A program made the position numbers and the translations under genes. Shown in pieces: positions 7,851 to 18,628 of a stretch of DNA of 24,931 bases; within the stretch, counting starts at the first letter, position 1, and every line of letters starts with the position of its first letter. The notes below the pieces were generated by a model. That model was not told the DNA's origin and did not search any database. It worked only from the letters and a program-made list of their open reading frames with translations. This stretch comes from Blastococcus sp. CT_GayMR20 (lineage in GTDB: Bacteria; Actinomycetota; Actinomycetes; Mycobacteriales; Geodermatophilaceae), in NCBI RefSeq assembly GCF_004570345.1, contig NZ_SPQM01000069.1, positions 1 through 24,931 on the forward strand, given 5' to 3'.

Positions 7851-10421
7851 TCAGCCGCCGTGCAGGAACCAGACGGTGCCCAGCGGGGGAGCGGCCACGG
7901 TCGCGGAATAGGGCTGGCCGTGCCAGGGCTCCGCCACCGCCTCCACGCCGCCGAAGTTGCCGACCCCGGAGCCGCCGTAGCCGTCGGCGTCGGTGTTGAT
8001 CACCTCGCGCCAATGACCCGGCCGGGGCAGGCCGATCCGGTACTCGTGGTGCGGCGACCCGGAGAAGTTCGCCACACACGCGAGCGCCGAGCCGGCGTCG
8101 TCGCCGTCCTTGGCCGGCTTCCCGTACCGCAGGAACGACAGCACGTTGCCCGTGGCGTCGTTGGCGTCGATCCATTGGAAGCCGCTCGGGTCGACGTCCA
8201 GCGACCAGAGCGCGTCCAGCTCCTTGTACCGGCCGTTGAGGTCGGTCACCAGCTGCAGGACGCCGCGGTGCGCCGGGTCGTCCAGGTGCCACCAGTCCAG
8301 CGAGCGGCTCTCGGCCCATTCGGCGTCCTGACCGAACTCCGAACCCATGAAGAGCAGTTGCTTGCCGGGGTGCGCCCACATGTAGGCGAGGTACGCCCGG
8401 AGGTTCGCCAGCTGCTGCCACCGGTCGCCCGGCATCTTCCGCAGCATCGAGCCCTTGCCGTACACGACCTCGTCGTGGCTGATGGGCAGCACGTAGTTCT
8501 CGGAGTACGCGTAGATCATCGAGAAGGTCAGCTGCCCGTGGTGGTAGCTGCGGTGCACCGGCTGCTTGGACATGTAGGCCAGCGAGTCGTGCATCCAGCC
8601 CATGTTCCACTTGAAGCCGAAGCCCAGGCCCCCGAGATGGGTCGGCCGGGTGACGCCGGGCCACGCGGTCGACTCCTCGGCGATGGTCACCACACCGGGC
8701 ACCTCGCGGTACACGGTCGCGTTCATCTCCTGCAGGAACGCCACGGCCTCGAGGTTCTCCCGGCCGCCGTGGACGTTGGGCACCCAGTCGGTGCGCGAGT
8801 AGTCCAGGTAGAGCATCGAGGCGACCGCATCCACGCGGAGACCGTCGATGTGGAACTCCTTGCACCAGAACAGCGCATTCGCGACGAGGAAGTTGCGGAC
8901 CTCGGAGCGGCCGAAGTCGAAGACGTACGTGCCCCAGTCCAGCTGCTCGCCGCGGCGGGGGTCGGCGTGCTCGTACAGCGGGGTGCCGTCGAAGCGAGCC
9001 AGCGCCCACTCGTCCTTCGGGAAGTGCGCGGGCACCCAGTCGACGATGACGCCGATGCCGGCCTGGTGCGCCCGGTCGATGAGGTAGCGCAGGTCGTCGG
9101 GGCTGCCGAACCGCGACGTGGGCGCGTAGTAGGAGGTGACCTGGTAGCCCCAGGAGCCGCCGAAGGGGTGCTCGGCCAGCGGCATGAACTCGATGTGCGT
9201 GAACCCGGCGGCAACCACGTAGTCGATGAGCTCGTCCGCCATCTCGCGGTAGGACAGGCCCTGCCGCCAGGAGCCGGCGTGCACCTCGTAGACGCTCATG
9301 GGTCGCTCGTGCCAGCCGCCGTTCGCCCGTTCGGCCAGCCACGCGTCGTCGCTCCACACGTGGGTGGACTCGGTGACGACGGAGGCGTTCAGCGGCGGAA
9401 CCTCGGTGGCGAAGGCCAACGGGTCGGACTTCTCCCGCCACGTCCCGTCCGCACCGAGCACGTGGTAGCGGTACCGGCTGCCGACTCCGACGCCGGGGAT
9501 GAAGATCTCCCAGACGCCGGAGGAGCCCAGCGAGCGCATCGGATAGGCGCGGGCCTCCCAGTAGTCGAAGTCGCCGGTCACCTTCACGCCGCGTGCGTTC
9601 GGCGCCCACACGGCGAAGGACACGCCCTCGACGACGCCGCGCGGGGTGTCGTAGCGGCGGAGGTGTGCGCCGAGCACGTCCCAGAGCCGCTCGTGCCGGC
9701 CCTCGCGGATGAGGTGCTGGTCCAGCTCTCCCAGCGTGGGCAGCCAGCGGTACGGGTCGTCGACGATGTAGGCGTTGCTGCCGCCCTCGCCGTCCCGATA
9801 GGTGACCTCGATCCGGTAGTCACCCGGCTGCTGCGGCAGGTGCGCCTCGTAGACGCCTCCGCCGTGCAGCTGCCGGGCGGGATAGCGCGAGCCGTCCTCG
9901 TCCAGGACGGCCACGGAGACGGCGTCGGGCCGCAGCGTGCGGACCACCCAGCCGTCGCGCGTGAGGTGGGTGCCGAGGACGCCGTGCGGGTCGTGGGACC
10001 AGCCCTCGACGACGGCGCGCAGATCGTCGCCGCTGACCTCGCGCGCGTCCCCGGAGGGTGCCGAGTGGCCCCGCTCCTCCGTCGCGGGGCTGCCGGTGGG
10101 GACGCCGGGCTCGGCGATCGGCGCGGGTGCCACGACGGGGGTGGCCGTGACACCCGGGTCGGCGGCGCCTGCCCCTGGTGCGGCCTTCTTGGCGGCCGCC
10201 CGCTTGGCCGGGGCCTTCTTGGCCGGGGCCTTCGTCGCGGGAGCCTTCTTGGCGGCGGGTGCCTTCTTCGCGGCCGTCGCCTTCTGCACGGTCTTCCGGG
10301 GCGGCTCCGCGTTCACGATCGGCTCGCTCCCGGCGGCCTCGGCGGCAGCCGCGACCTTCTCGTCCACGGCGCGCTGGAGGTCCTCCTTGCCGGGGACCTG
10401 CCGTCGGTCGTCGGTGCTCAT
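7851..10421 (-). CDS. glgB: 1,4-alpha-glucan branching enzyme with Lys/Ala/Pro-rich N-terminal tail
   Basis: 856 aa, longer than the usual ~730-aa actinobacterial GlgB. Residues 1-130 form a tail of low complexity: an acidic/Ala part (1-40), a basic repeat of [15 protein letters not shown] type (about 42-81) and a Pro/Ala/Val linker. The enzyme begins near 131 ([21 protein letters not shown]) with the two CBM48-type N-domains ([33 protein letters not shown]). A GH13 barrel follows, with nucleophile Asp531 ([11 protein letters not shown]), acid/base Glu582 (TIAEEST) and Asp650 (ISHDEVV), and then a C-terminal beta domain. It cuts alpha-1,4 chains and re-attaches them as alpha-1,6 branches in the cytoplasm, completing the GlgE route. 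It is last in the glgE-treS-mak-glgB series, 97 nt after mak, and is followed by a hairpin terminator. The tail resembles histone-H1-like proteins; its role is unknown. Confidence 0.95.
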   Translation of the reverse strand: MSTDDRRQVPGKEDLQRAVDEKVAAAAEAAGSEPIVNAEPPRKTVQKATAAKKAPAAKKAPATKAPAKKAPAKRAAAKKAAPGAGAADPGVTATPVVAPAPIAEPGVPTGSPATEERGHSAPSGDAREVSGDDLRAVVEGWSHDPHGVLGTHLTRDGWVVRTLRPDAVSVAVLDEDGSRYPARQLHGGGVYEAHLPQQPGDYRIEVTYRDGEGGSNAYIVDDPYRWLPTLGELDQHLIREGRHERLWDVLGAHLRRYDTPRGVVEGVSFAVWAPNARGVKVTGDFDYWEARAYPMRSLGSSGVWEIFIPGVGVGSRYRYHVLGADGTWREKSDPLAFATEVPPLNASVVTESTHVWSDDAWLAERANGGWHERPMSVYEVHAGSWRQGLSYREMADELIDYVVAAGFTHIEFMPLAEHPFGGSWGYQVTSYYAPTSRFGSPDDLRYLIDRAHQAGIGVIVDWVPAHFPKDEWALARFDGTPLYEHADPRRGEQLDWGTYVFDFGRSEVRNFLVANALFWCKEFHIDGLRVDAVASMLYLDYSRTDWVPNVHGGRENLEAVAFLQEMNATVYREVPGVVTIAEESTAWPGVTRPTHLGGLGFGFKWNMGWMHDSLAYMSKQPVHRSYHHGQLTFSMIYAYSENYVLPISHDEVVYGKGSMLRKMPGDRWQQLANLRAYLAYMWAHPGKQLLFMGSEFGQDAEWAESRSLDWWHLDDPAHRGVLQLVTDLNGRYKELDALWSLDVDPSGFQWIDANDATGNVLSFLRYGKPAKDGDDAGSALACVANFSGSPHHEYRIGLPRPGHWREVINTDADGYGGSGVGNFGGVEAVAEPWHGQPYSATVAAPPLGTVWFLHGG

Positions 10422-10518
10422 CGTGTCGCCGTCCTCTGTGTGTTGCCGTCTGCGTGGTCTGGCCTGTCTGCGGGGTCCCGCCGCGAGCGTGCGAGCGGTG
10501 GGGGCAGAGGGGCCTTGC

Positions 10519-11885
10519 TCAGTCCCGGCCGGTCAGCCGGGCCAGCGAGTTCAGCGGGATCATCAACCAGTGCGGACGGTTGCGTGCCTCGTAGACGCAC
10601 TCGTAAACCGCCTTGTCCGCCTCGAACGCCCGAAGGAGTGGTGATTCGCCGCACGGGTCGAGCCCGCTGGCGTTGGAGTAGCCGGTGCAGAAGGCCGCGC
10701 GGTTGCGGGCCGCCCACTCCTGCGCCCGGTAGGCGCGCTGGGCGTCGTCGGGCTGCTCGACCAGCATGTGCCGCGCCGCGTAGTCGAAACTGCGCAGCAT
10801 CCCGGCGACGTCGCGCAGCGGGCTGTCGAGCTCGCGGCGCGCGGCCAGGGGCCGGGCGGGCTCGCCCTCGAAGTCCAGCACGATCCACCCGGTGGCGGTG
10901 CGCAGCACCTGGCCGAGGTGCAGGTCGCCGTGCACCCGCTGGCGGACGACGGGCTCGCGGCTCCCGGCCACGGCGGCGTACAGCTGCCGCAGCCCGTCGG
11001 CGTGCTCGGCCAGCTGGGGGACCACCTCCGTCGCGGCGGTGAGCCGGTCGGTCATCTGCCCCGCGATGGTCGCGTACCAGTCCTCGTCGGCCGGCTGCGT
11101 CGGCAGCACGGCCGCCATGTCGGCGTGGACGGACGCGGTCGCCGCCCCCAGCCGCTCGCTGTCGGCCGCGAAGTCGCCGCCCACCTCGTCGGCGTGCAGG
11201 TCGCCCTCGGCGTAGAGGTCGCGCACGCTGGCCGTGGCCAGCCGCCAGCCGTCGCTGGCGTTGGGCACGAACGTCTGCAGCATCGCGACCGTCGCCGGCT
11301 CGTTGGCGGGGTCCGGGTCGAGGATCTCGACGTGTCCCAGCAGGGGGGCGATGTGCTCGTTCTGGGTCGAGCGCAGGGCGGCGTGGACCTCGACGTCCGG
11401 GTTGAGGCCGGGCTCGAGCCGCCGGAACAGCTTGAGGATCGCTTCCTGCCCGTAGATCAGGGACGTGTTGCTCTGCTCCCCGGACACGATGTCGCCCGGC
11501 AGCCCCTCCGGGATGTAGGCGACCCCCGCCGGGTGGAAGTGCATCGGCCCGATCGTGGAGGCGTTCACCATGTGGATCAGCCAGGGTGCGGTCGCCTCCC
11601 GGTCGCGCATCGCGTCGTAGGCGTAGGTCTCCTTGCCCTCGTTGGCCACCGCACCGACGAGGGCGGAGCTGAGCTCGTCGGCGGGGTGGTCGCGCCACGA
11701 CAGCGGCACCAGGTACGTCTCGCGTACGCCGTCGGTGTAGGTGACGCGCACGCGGTGCACCGAGATCACCGGGTTGCCGCGGTCCATGAAGAACCCGTCC
11801 TCGGTGACGTCGGCCCACTCGCGGCCCTTGCCCCCGAACCACCGCTGGTGGGGCATCCAGTCCCGGAAGAGGTCGGTCAGGGCCT

Positions 11886-11889
<4 letters not shown>
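10519..11889 (-). CDS. mak: Maltokinase
   Basis: 456 aa, the usual length of actinobacterial maltokinase (Pep2). It catalyses ATP-dependent phosphorylation of maltose to alpha-maltose 1-phosphate, the donor used by GlgE. Seen in the sequence: the N-terminal cap motif [43 protein letters not shown] (with the ATP-binding Lys in ILKLFRR), and the kinase catalytic loop [12 protein letters not shown] followed by IVLDFEGEP, equivalent to the HGDxHxxN and DxE metal-binding motifs of aminoglycoside-phosphotransferase-like kinases. The ATG at 11889 overlaps the treS stop as ATGA, so the two are almost certainly translationally coupled. TreS and Mak are known to associate in mycobacteria, and treS-mak fusions occur in other actinobacteria, which supports the pairing. 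Shadow frames overlap but lack family similarity. Confidence 0.95.
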
Positions 11890-13712
<1,823 letters not shown>

Positions 13713-13758
13713 CGGCGGAGACAGACCTCGATCGGGTTCTGGTGCTTCAGGGGAAGGT

Positions 13759-15786
13759 TCAGGAGACCGGCGGCGGGAAGACCACCTGTCGCGGCAGGGT
13801 GACCGCGAAGACGTGGGCCGGCTCCCGGTAGGGGTCCAGCTCCAGGTAGTTGAACTGCCCCCAGTCGTACTGGGCGCCGCTGAGCTCGTCGGTCACGCCG
13901 AACCGCTCGTGCCAGTCCAGACCGAGGACCGGCAGATCCAGTGCCGTCGTCCCGATCTGGGTGTGGTGGCTGGACAGGTTGACCACGACGATCACCGCGT
14001 CCTGCGAGCCGGGGTCGGTCTTGGAGAAGCAGATCAGGTTCGGGTTGTCGACCGAGTGGAAGTGCAGCGTGCGCAGCTGCTGCAGCGCCGGGTGGGCCCG
14101 GCGGATCCCGTTGAGCCGCCGCAGGTAGGGCGCGAGGCTCCGTCCGGAGGCCTCCGCCGCGGCCCAGTCGCGCGGCCGCAGCTGGTACTTCTCGCTGTCG
14201 TGGTACTCCTCGCTGCCCGGCCGGACGGCGACGTGCTCGAAGAGCTCGTACCCGGAGTAGACGCCCCAGGTCGGGCTCATCATCGAGGCGAGCACGGCGC
14301 GGATCTTGAACATCGGCGGGCCGCCGAACTGCAGCGACTCGTGGAGGATGTCCGGGGTGTTCACGAAGAAGTTCGGCCGCATGTAGTGGCAGTTGGTGGC
14401 GAGCTCGCGGCCGTAGTCCTCGATCTCGCCGCGCTCGGTGCGCCAGGTGAAGTACGTGTAGGACTGCGTGAAGCCGATGCGGGCGAGCTGGTGCATCATC
14501 GCCGGCCGGGTGAACGCCTCGGCCAGGAAGAGCACGTCCGGATCGGTCTTCTTGACCTCCCAGATCAGCCAGTGCCAGAAGTTCAGCGGCTTCGTGTGCG
14601 GATTGTCGACGCGGAAGATCTTGACGCCGGCCTCGATCCACACCCGGATCACCCGGAGGCACTCGGCGTAGATGCCCTCGGGGTCGTTGTCGAAGTTGAT
14701 CGGGTAGATGTCCTGGTACTTCTTCGGCGGGTTCTCCGCGTAGGCGATCGTCCCGTCGGGCTTGGTCGTGAACCACTCCGGGTGCGCCTCGACCCACGGG
14801 TGGTCCGGGGCGGCCTGCAGCGCGAAGTCCAGCGCCACCTCCATGCCCAGCTCACGGGTGCGCGCGACGAAGGCCGTGAAGTCGTCCATCGTGCCCAGCT
14901 GCGGGTGGACGGCGTCGTGCCCGCCCTCCGCGCTGCCGATGGCCCACGGGGAGCCGACCTCGTCCGGGCCCACGTCGGTCGGGTTGCCGCCGGGGAACTG
15001 GGGTGAGTTCGGGCCCTTGCGGTTGACCCGGCCGATGGGGTGGATCGGCGGCAGGTAGACGACGTCGAAGCCCATCTCGGCCACGGCCGGCAGCCGGTCC
15101 TGGGCGTTGGCGAAGGTGCCGTGCGTGGCCTTCCCGCCGACGACGGGCCCCTCCGACCGCGGGAAGAACTCGTACCAGGAGCCGTAGAGGGCTTGCCGCC
15201 GGTCGACCCAGACCTCGTACTCGGGGGAGCGGGTGACCAGTTCCCGGACGGGGTGGGCGTGCAGGTACTGCTGCAGGGACGCGGTGAAGGACGGCGCGAT
15301 GCGCGCGGTCAGCTCCAGCGACGTGTCCCGGAGCGCGGCCGCGGCGTCGGTGAGCGCCCCCTTGTGCTCGGGGTCGGCCTCGGCGGCGACGCGATCGAGC
15401 AGCCGGGCACCCTCCTCGAGGTCGTTGGCCAGGTCCTCGGCACCCTGGCCCGCCCCGACCTTGACCTCCACCGCGTGGTGCCACGTCGCCAGCGGGTCGC
15501 TCCACGCCTCGACGCAGAAGGTCCAGCGGCCCTCGAGGGCGGGGACGACGGTCGCCAGCCAGCGGTCGGGCTCCGGCGGGAGCTTGGCCATGCGGACGAA
15601 CGGATCGCCGGAGCCGTCGGGTCCCGTCCAGACGACGTTCGCGGCGACGGCGTCGTGGCCCTCGCGGAAGACGGTGGCGGTGATGGGCAGGTACTCCCCC
15701 ACGACCGCGCGGGCCGAGAACGACCCGCACGACACGACGGGGGCGACATCGGTGATGCCGAGGCGGAGGTCAGGGCGGCCAGTCAT
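13759..15786 (-). CDS. glgE: Alpha-1,4-glucan:maltose-1-phosphate maltosyltransferase
   Basis: 675 aa from the ATG at 15786, the length of Streptomyces GlgE. Longer in-frame starts up to 15966 would add 60 unrelated residues and cross the divergent promoter. The enzyme extends alpha-glucan by transferring maltose from maltose 1-phosphate. The N-terminal domain starts [23 protein letters not shown], as usual. The GH13 subfamily-3 barrel shows [42 protein letters not shown], nucleophile Asp394 in [10 protein letters not shown], acid/base Glu423 in LAEAFTRP and Asp479 in NTPDIL. With this start, Asp394 and Glu423 coincide with the numbering I recall for Streptomyces coelicolor GlgE, which supports the choice. 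It is first in the minus-strand operon with treS, mak and glgB, and divergent from glgP. A -10-like TAGCGT lies 7 nt before the ATG. Confidence 0.96.
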   Translation of the reverse strand: MTGRPDLRLGITDVAPVVSCGSFSARAVVGEYLPITATVFREGHDAVAANVVWTGPDGSGDPFVRMAKLPPEPDRWLATVVPALEGRWTFCVEAWSDPLATWHHAVEVKVGAGQGAEDLANDLEEGARLLDRVAAEADPEHKGALTDAAAALRDTSLELTARIAPSFTASLQQYLHAHPVRELVTRSPEYEVWVDRRQALYGSWYEFFPRSEGPVVGGKATHGTFANAQDRLPAVAEMGFDVVYLPPIHPIGRVNRKGPNSPQFPGGNPTDVGPDEVGSPWAIGSAEGGHDAVHPQLGTMDDFTAFVARTRELGMEVALDFALQAAPDHPWVEAHPEWFTTKPDGTIAYAENPPKKYQDIYPINFDNDPEGIYAECLRVIRVWIEAGVKIFRVDNPHTKPLNFWHWLIWEVKKTDPDVLFLAEAFTRPAMMHQLARIGFTQSYTYFTWRTERGEIEDYGRELATNCHYMRPNFFVNTPDILHESLQFGGPPMFKIRAVLASMMSPTWGVYSGYELFEHVAVRPGSEEYHDSEKYQLRPRDWAAAEASGRSLAPYLRRLNGIRRAHPALQQLRTLHFHSVDNPNLICFSKTDPGSQDAVIVVVNLSSHHTQIGTTALDLPVLGLDWHERFGVTDELSGAQYDWGQFNYLELDPYREPAHVFAVTLPRQVVFPPPVS

Positions 15787-15799
15787 CGCCGCAACGCTA
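15784..15799 (-). promoter_or_regulatory. Predicted -10 box (TAGCGT) of a leaderless glgE-operon transcript
   Basis: On the minus strand TAGCGT (15799-15794) lies 7 nt before the glgE ATG (15786), with no Shine-Dalgarno sequence between. The hexamer and spacing are identical to those in front of marR at 1596. The position also supports the 15786 start. Confidence 0.5.
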
Positions 15800-15800
15800 T

Positions 15801-15815
15801 CCAGATCAGCTCTGG
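15801..15815. promoter_or_regulatory. Inverted repeat abutting the glgE -10 box, candidate operator
   Basis: CCAGA (15801-15805) and TCTGG (15811-15815) are exact reverse complements around TCAGC. The repeat lies one base upstream of the predicted -10 of the glgE operon, in the -35/-10 spacer. An overlapping self-complementary CTGGCCAG follows at 15812-15819. It could bind a regulator of the glucan operon; unproven. Confidence 0.35.
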
Positions 15816-15944
15816 CCAGCACATCGGCTGCGGCGGACGCCCGGCCGCGGGCAGGCATCGGCGGGACGGAGGAACGCCTGGGGGCCATGGGGCTCCTGCC
15901 TGGGTCTGTTGCGCGAGGGACGTGGGGGCGGGGCGGAGTGCGGT

Positions 15945-15959
15945 TAGTCTCGCCCGGTG
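15945..15959 (+). promoter_or_regulatory. Predicted -10 box (TAGTCT) of a leaderless glgP transcript
   Basis: TAGTCT at 15945-15950 is followed by 6 nt and the GTG start at 15957. No Shine-Dalgarno sequence is present. With the glgE box it makes a divergent promoter pair in the 170-nt gap at 15787-15956. Confidence 0.45.
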
Positions 15960-18503
15960 CGCGCACTCCGTCGATTCACCGTCCGAGCGGCCCTTCCCGA
16001 GCCCCTGACGCCCCTGTCCCAGCTCGTGATGAACCTCCGGTGGTCCTGGCACCCGGAGACCCGCGACCTCTTCGAGACGCTCGACCCCGATCTGTGGCAG
16101 CGCTGCGGCGGTGACCCGGTCAAGGTCCTGGGCGAGGTCTCGGCCGAGCGGCTGGCGCAGCTGGCGAAGGACCGCAAGTTCCTGCGCCGGCTCCAGGACG
16201 CGGTCGACGACCTGGAGGAGTACCTCGCCACGCCGCGCTGGTACCAGTCCCTCGGGGACGAGGCGCCGGCCGGCATCGCCTACTTCTCCGCGGAGTTCGG
16301 CATCACCGAGGTGCTGCCGCAGTACTCCGGCGGCCTGGGCATCCTGGCCGGCGACCACCTCAAGGCGGCGTCGGACCTCGGCGTCCCGCTGATCGGGCTC
16401 GGCCTCCTCTACCGGGCGGGGTACTTCGCCCAGGGGCTGTCGGCCGACGGCTGGCAGCTCGAGCACTACCCGTCCCTCGACCCGCACGGCCTGCCGCTGA
16501 AGCTGCTCCGCCAGGCCGACGGGTCGGCCGTGGTCATCAACGTCCCGCTGCCCGAGGGGCGCACCCTCTTCGCGCACGTGTGGCGGGCACAGGTCGGCCG
16601 GGTCTCGCTGCTGCTGCTCGACAGCGACATCGAGGAGAACGCGCCGGCCGAGCGCGTGGTCACCGACCGCCTGTACGGCGGCGACGAGGACCACCGCCTG
16701 CGCCAGGAGATGCTCCTCGGCATCGGCGGGGTGCGGGCGGTGCGGGCGTACTGCGGCCTCACCGGCACCCCCGTCCCCGAGGTGTTCCACGCCAACGAGG
16801 GGCACGCCGGCTTCCAGGGCATCGAGCGGATCCGCGAGCTGACCGAGGCCCACTCGCTGTCGTTCCCCGAGGCGCTGCAGGCGGTGCGGGCCGGCACGGT
16901 CTTCACCACCCACACCCCCGTCCCGGCCGGCATCGACCGCTTCCCGAAGGCGCTGATCGAGCGGTACTTCGCCGGCTTCGGCGTGCCGCTGCACGAACTG
17001 CTCGCCCTCGGCGCCGAGGACGACCCCACGAAGTTCAACATGGCCCACATGGGGCTGCGGCTGGGGCAGCGCGCCAACGGCGTCAGCCGGCTGCACGGGC
17101 ACGTGAGCCGGGGCATGTTCTCCGACCTCTGGCCCGGCTTCGACGAGAGCGACGTCCCGATCGGCTCCATCACCAACGGCGTCCACGCCCCCACGTGGAC
17201 CGCGCGCGAGCTGGTCGAGATGGGCACGCAGAGCTCGGCCCAGGGTGATCCGGTCGAGGTGGACGGCGACGTGCACTTCGACGGCGTCGACAAGATCCCG
17301 TCCGCGGACCTGTGGAGCATCCGCCGCACGCTGCGCGCACGGCTGGTCGAGGAGGTGCGCCGCCGCATCCGGGACACGGCGCTCTCCCGCGGTGCCACGG
17401 AGGCGGAGGTCGGCTGGACGGCGAAAGCCTTCGACCCCGACGTCCTCACCATCGGGTTCGCCCGGCGGGTGCCGTCCTACAAGCGGCTGACCCTCATGCT
17501 GCGCGACCCCGAGCGCCTCAGGGCGCTGCTGCTGGACCCCGAGCGGCCGATCCAGCTGATCATCGCCGGCAAGAGCCACCCCGCCGACGACGGCGGCAAG
17601 CAGCTCATCCAGGAGATGGTCACCTTCGCCGACGACCCGGAGATCCGGCACCGGATCGCGTTCCTCCCCGGCTACGACATCGGCATGGCGCGCTACCTCT
17701 ACTGGGGCTGCGACGTCTGGCTGAACAACCCGCTGCGCCCGCTGGAGGCGTGCGGCACCTCGGGCATGAAGGCCGCGCTCAACGGTGGGCTGAACCTCTC
17801 GATCCGCGACGGCTGGTGGGACGAGTGGTTCGACGGGCAGAACGGCTGGGCCATCCCGACCGCGGACGGCGTGATCGACGCCGACCGCCGCGACGAGGTC
17901 GAGGCGCGGGCGATCTACGACCTGCTGAGCAACCAGGTGGTGCCCCGCTTCTACGAGTCCGGCCGCGACGGCATACCCACCCGCTGGGTGGAGATGGTGC
18001 GGCACACGCTCCGGGAGACCGGGCCCAAGGTGCTCGCCACCCGCATGGTCCGCGACTACGTGCAGGCGCTGTACGTCCCCTCGGCCGGGTCGGCCCGCGC
18101 CATGGCCGTCGACGGGTACGGCCCGGCGCGGGAGGAGGCGTCCTGGCGGTCGCACCTGCTGCACAACTGGTCGAGCGTGCGGGTCGCGCACGTCGAGGCG
18201 ACGGGTGCCGGCGCCCCGGAGATCGGGTCGACGCTCGACCTGCGCGCCGAGGTGGAGCTCCCGGGCCTCGCGACGTCCGACGTCGAGGTGCAGGCGGCCT
18301 ACGGCCGGGTGGACGACTCCGACGGGCTGCACGACGTGACGACGGTGCCCATGGCGCACGAGCACACCGACGGCTCCCGCCACTGGTTCACGGCGACGTT
18401 GCCGCTCGAGCGGACGGGTGCCTTCGGTTACACGGTGCGCGTGCTCCCGCACTCCGAGCGCATGGCCGATCCGGCGGAGCTGGGAGTGGTCACCAGTGCT
18501 TGA
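15957..18503 (+). CDS. glgP: Alpha-glucan (glycogen) phosphorylase, GT35
   Basis: 848 aa, GTG start. It phosphorolyses alpha-1,4-glucan to glucose 1-phosphate. The N-terminal ~110 residues (LSQLVMNLRWSWHPETRDLFE...) are the DUF3417-type domain found in the short bacterial/archaeal 'alpha-glucan family' phosphorylases, rather than the E. coli MalP/GlgP type. Then come AYFSAEFGITEVLPQYSGGLGILAGDHLKAASDLG, VFHANEGHAGF, FTTHTPVPAGIDRFP, GFARRVPSYKR and the pyridoxal-phosphate site ACGTSGMKAALNGGLNLS with Lys605. WNPLRP-type substrate residues appear as NNPLRPLEACG. It diverges from the glgE operon, so breakdown and synthesis of the same polymer share one regulatory gap. The start follows a TAGTCT box by 6 nt, which favours the GTG over internal ATGs. 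An AT-rich repeat begins at its stop codon. Confidence 0.94.
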   Translation: MRALRRFTVRAALPEPLTPLSQLVMNLRWSWHPETRDLFETLDPDLWQRCGGDPVKVLGEVSAERLAQLAKDRKFLRRLQDAVDDLEEYLATPRWYQSLGDEAPAGIAYFSAEFGITEVLPQYSGGLGILAGDHLKAASDLGVPLIGLGLLYRAGYFAQGLSADGWQLEHYPSLDPHGLPLKLLRQADGSAVVINVPLPEGRTLFAHVWRAQVGRVSLLLLDSDIEENAPAERVVTDRLYGGDEDHRLRQEMLLGIGGVRAVRAYCGLTGTPVPEVFHANEGHAGFQGIERIRELTEAHSLSFPEALQAVRAGTVFTTHTPVPAGIDRFPKALIERYFAGFGVPLHELLALGAEDDPTKFNMAHMGLRLGQRANGVSRLHGHVSRGMFSDLWPGFDESDVPIGSITNGVHAPTWTARELVEMGTQSSAQGDPVEVDGDVHFDGVDKIPSADLWSIRRTLRARLVEEVRRRIRDTALSRGATEAEVGWTAKAFDPDVLTIGFARRVPSYKRLTLMLRDPERLRALLLDPERPIQLIIAGKSHPADDGGKQLIQEMVTFADDPEIRHRIAFLPGYDIGMARYLYWGCDVWLNNPLRPLEACGTSGMKAALNGGLNLSIRDGWWDEWFDGQNGWAIPTADGVIDADRRDEVEARAIYDLLSNQVVPRFYESGRDGIPTRWVEMVRHTLRETGPKVLATRMVRDYVQALYVPSAGSARAMAVDGYGPAREEASWRSHLLHNWSSVRVAHVEATGAGAPEIGSTLDLRAEVELPGLATSDVEVQAAYGRVDDSDGLHDVTTVPMAHEHTDGSRHWFTATLPLERTGAFGYTVRVLPHSERMADPAELGVVTSA

Positions 18504-18526
18504 AGAGGAAACTTGTGAAACTTCAA
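18500..18526. repeat. AT-rich nested direct/inverted repeat between glgP and the FHA gene
   Basis: Two copies of GAAACTT (18508-18514 and 18517-18523) lie 9 nt apart. They are enclosed by TTGAAG (18500-18505) and CTTCAA (18521-18526), which are reverse complements. The segment includes the glgP stop and contrasts sharply with the surrounding GC-rich DNA. It may be an operator about 100 nt upstream of the FHA gene or part of a weak hairpin after glgP. I do not recognise the binding protein. Confidence 0.45.
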
Positions 18527-18612
18527 CCACGCGGGTCCCATGCACCCCGTGTGACCTGGTGAACGCCCGGCGTGGCGGTGGCGCGCGGTCAGCCAGACCG
18601 GCCGTGGATCAC

Positions 18613-18628
18613 TAGGCTGGAGGCCATG
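18613..18628 (+). promoter_or_regulatory. Predicted -10 box (TAGGCT) of a leaderless FHA-gene transcript
   Basis: TAGGCT at 18613-18618 ends 7 nt before the ATG at 18626. GGAGG at 18620-18624 lies in between but leaves only one base before the ATG, too close for normal ribosome binding. A leaderless start is more likely, though a mixed signal cannot be excluded. Confidence 0.45.

Noticed and set aside
10190..10300. Short repeats encoding AKKAP units considered as a CRISPR-like or mobile repeat array
   Set aside because: The repeats are in frame, irregular in length and fully explained by the Lys/Ala/Pro-rich tail of GlgB. There are no spacers.
7737..11042. Very long plus-strand open frame (about 1100 codons) antisense to glgB and mak
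   Set aside because: It is a shadow frame. glgB and mak are identified by complete catalytic motifs on the other strand, and the plus-strand translation shows no domain.
15787..15966. N-terminal extension of GlgE (start at 15966)
   Set aside because: The 60 added residues are low-complexity and overlap the glgP start. The ATG at 15786 gives family length, the expected catalytic numbering and a -10 box at the right distance.
15783..18545. Long minus-strand open frame antisense to glgP
   Set aside because: It is rich in Val, Arg, Gly and Ala without recognisable motifs. glgP on the plus strand is unambiguous.
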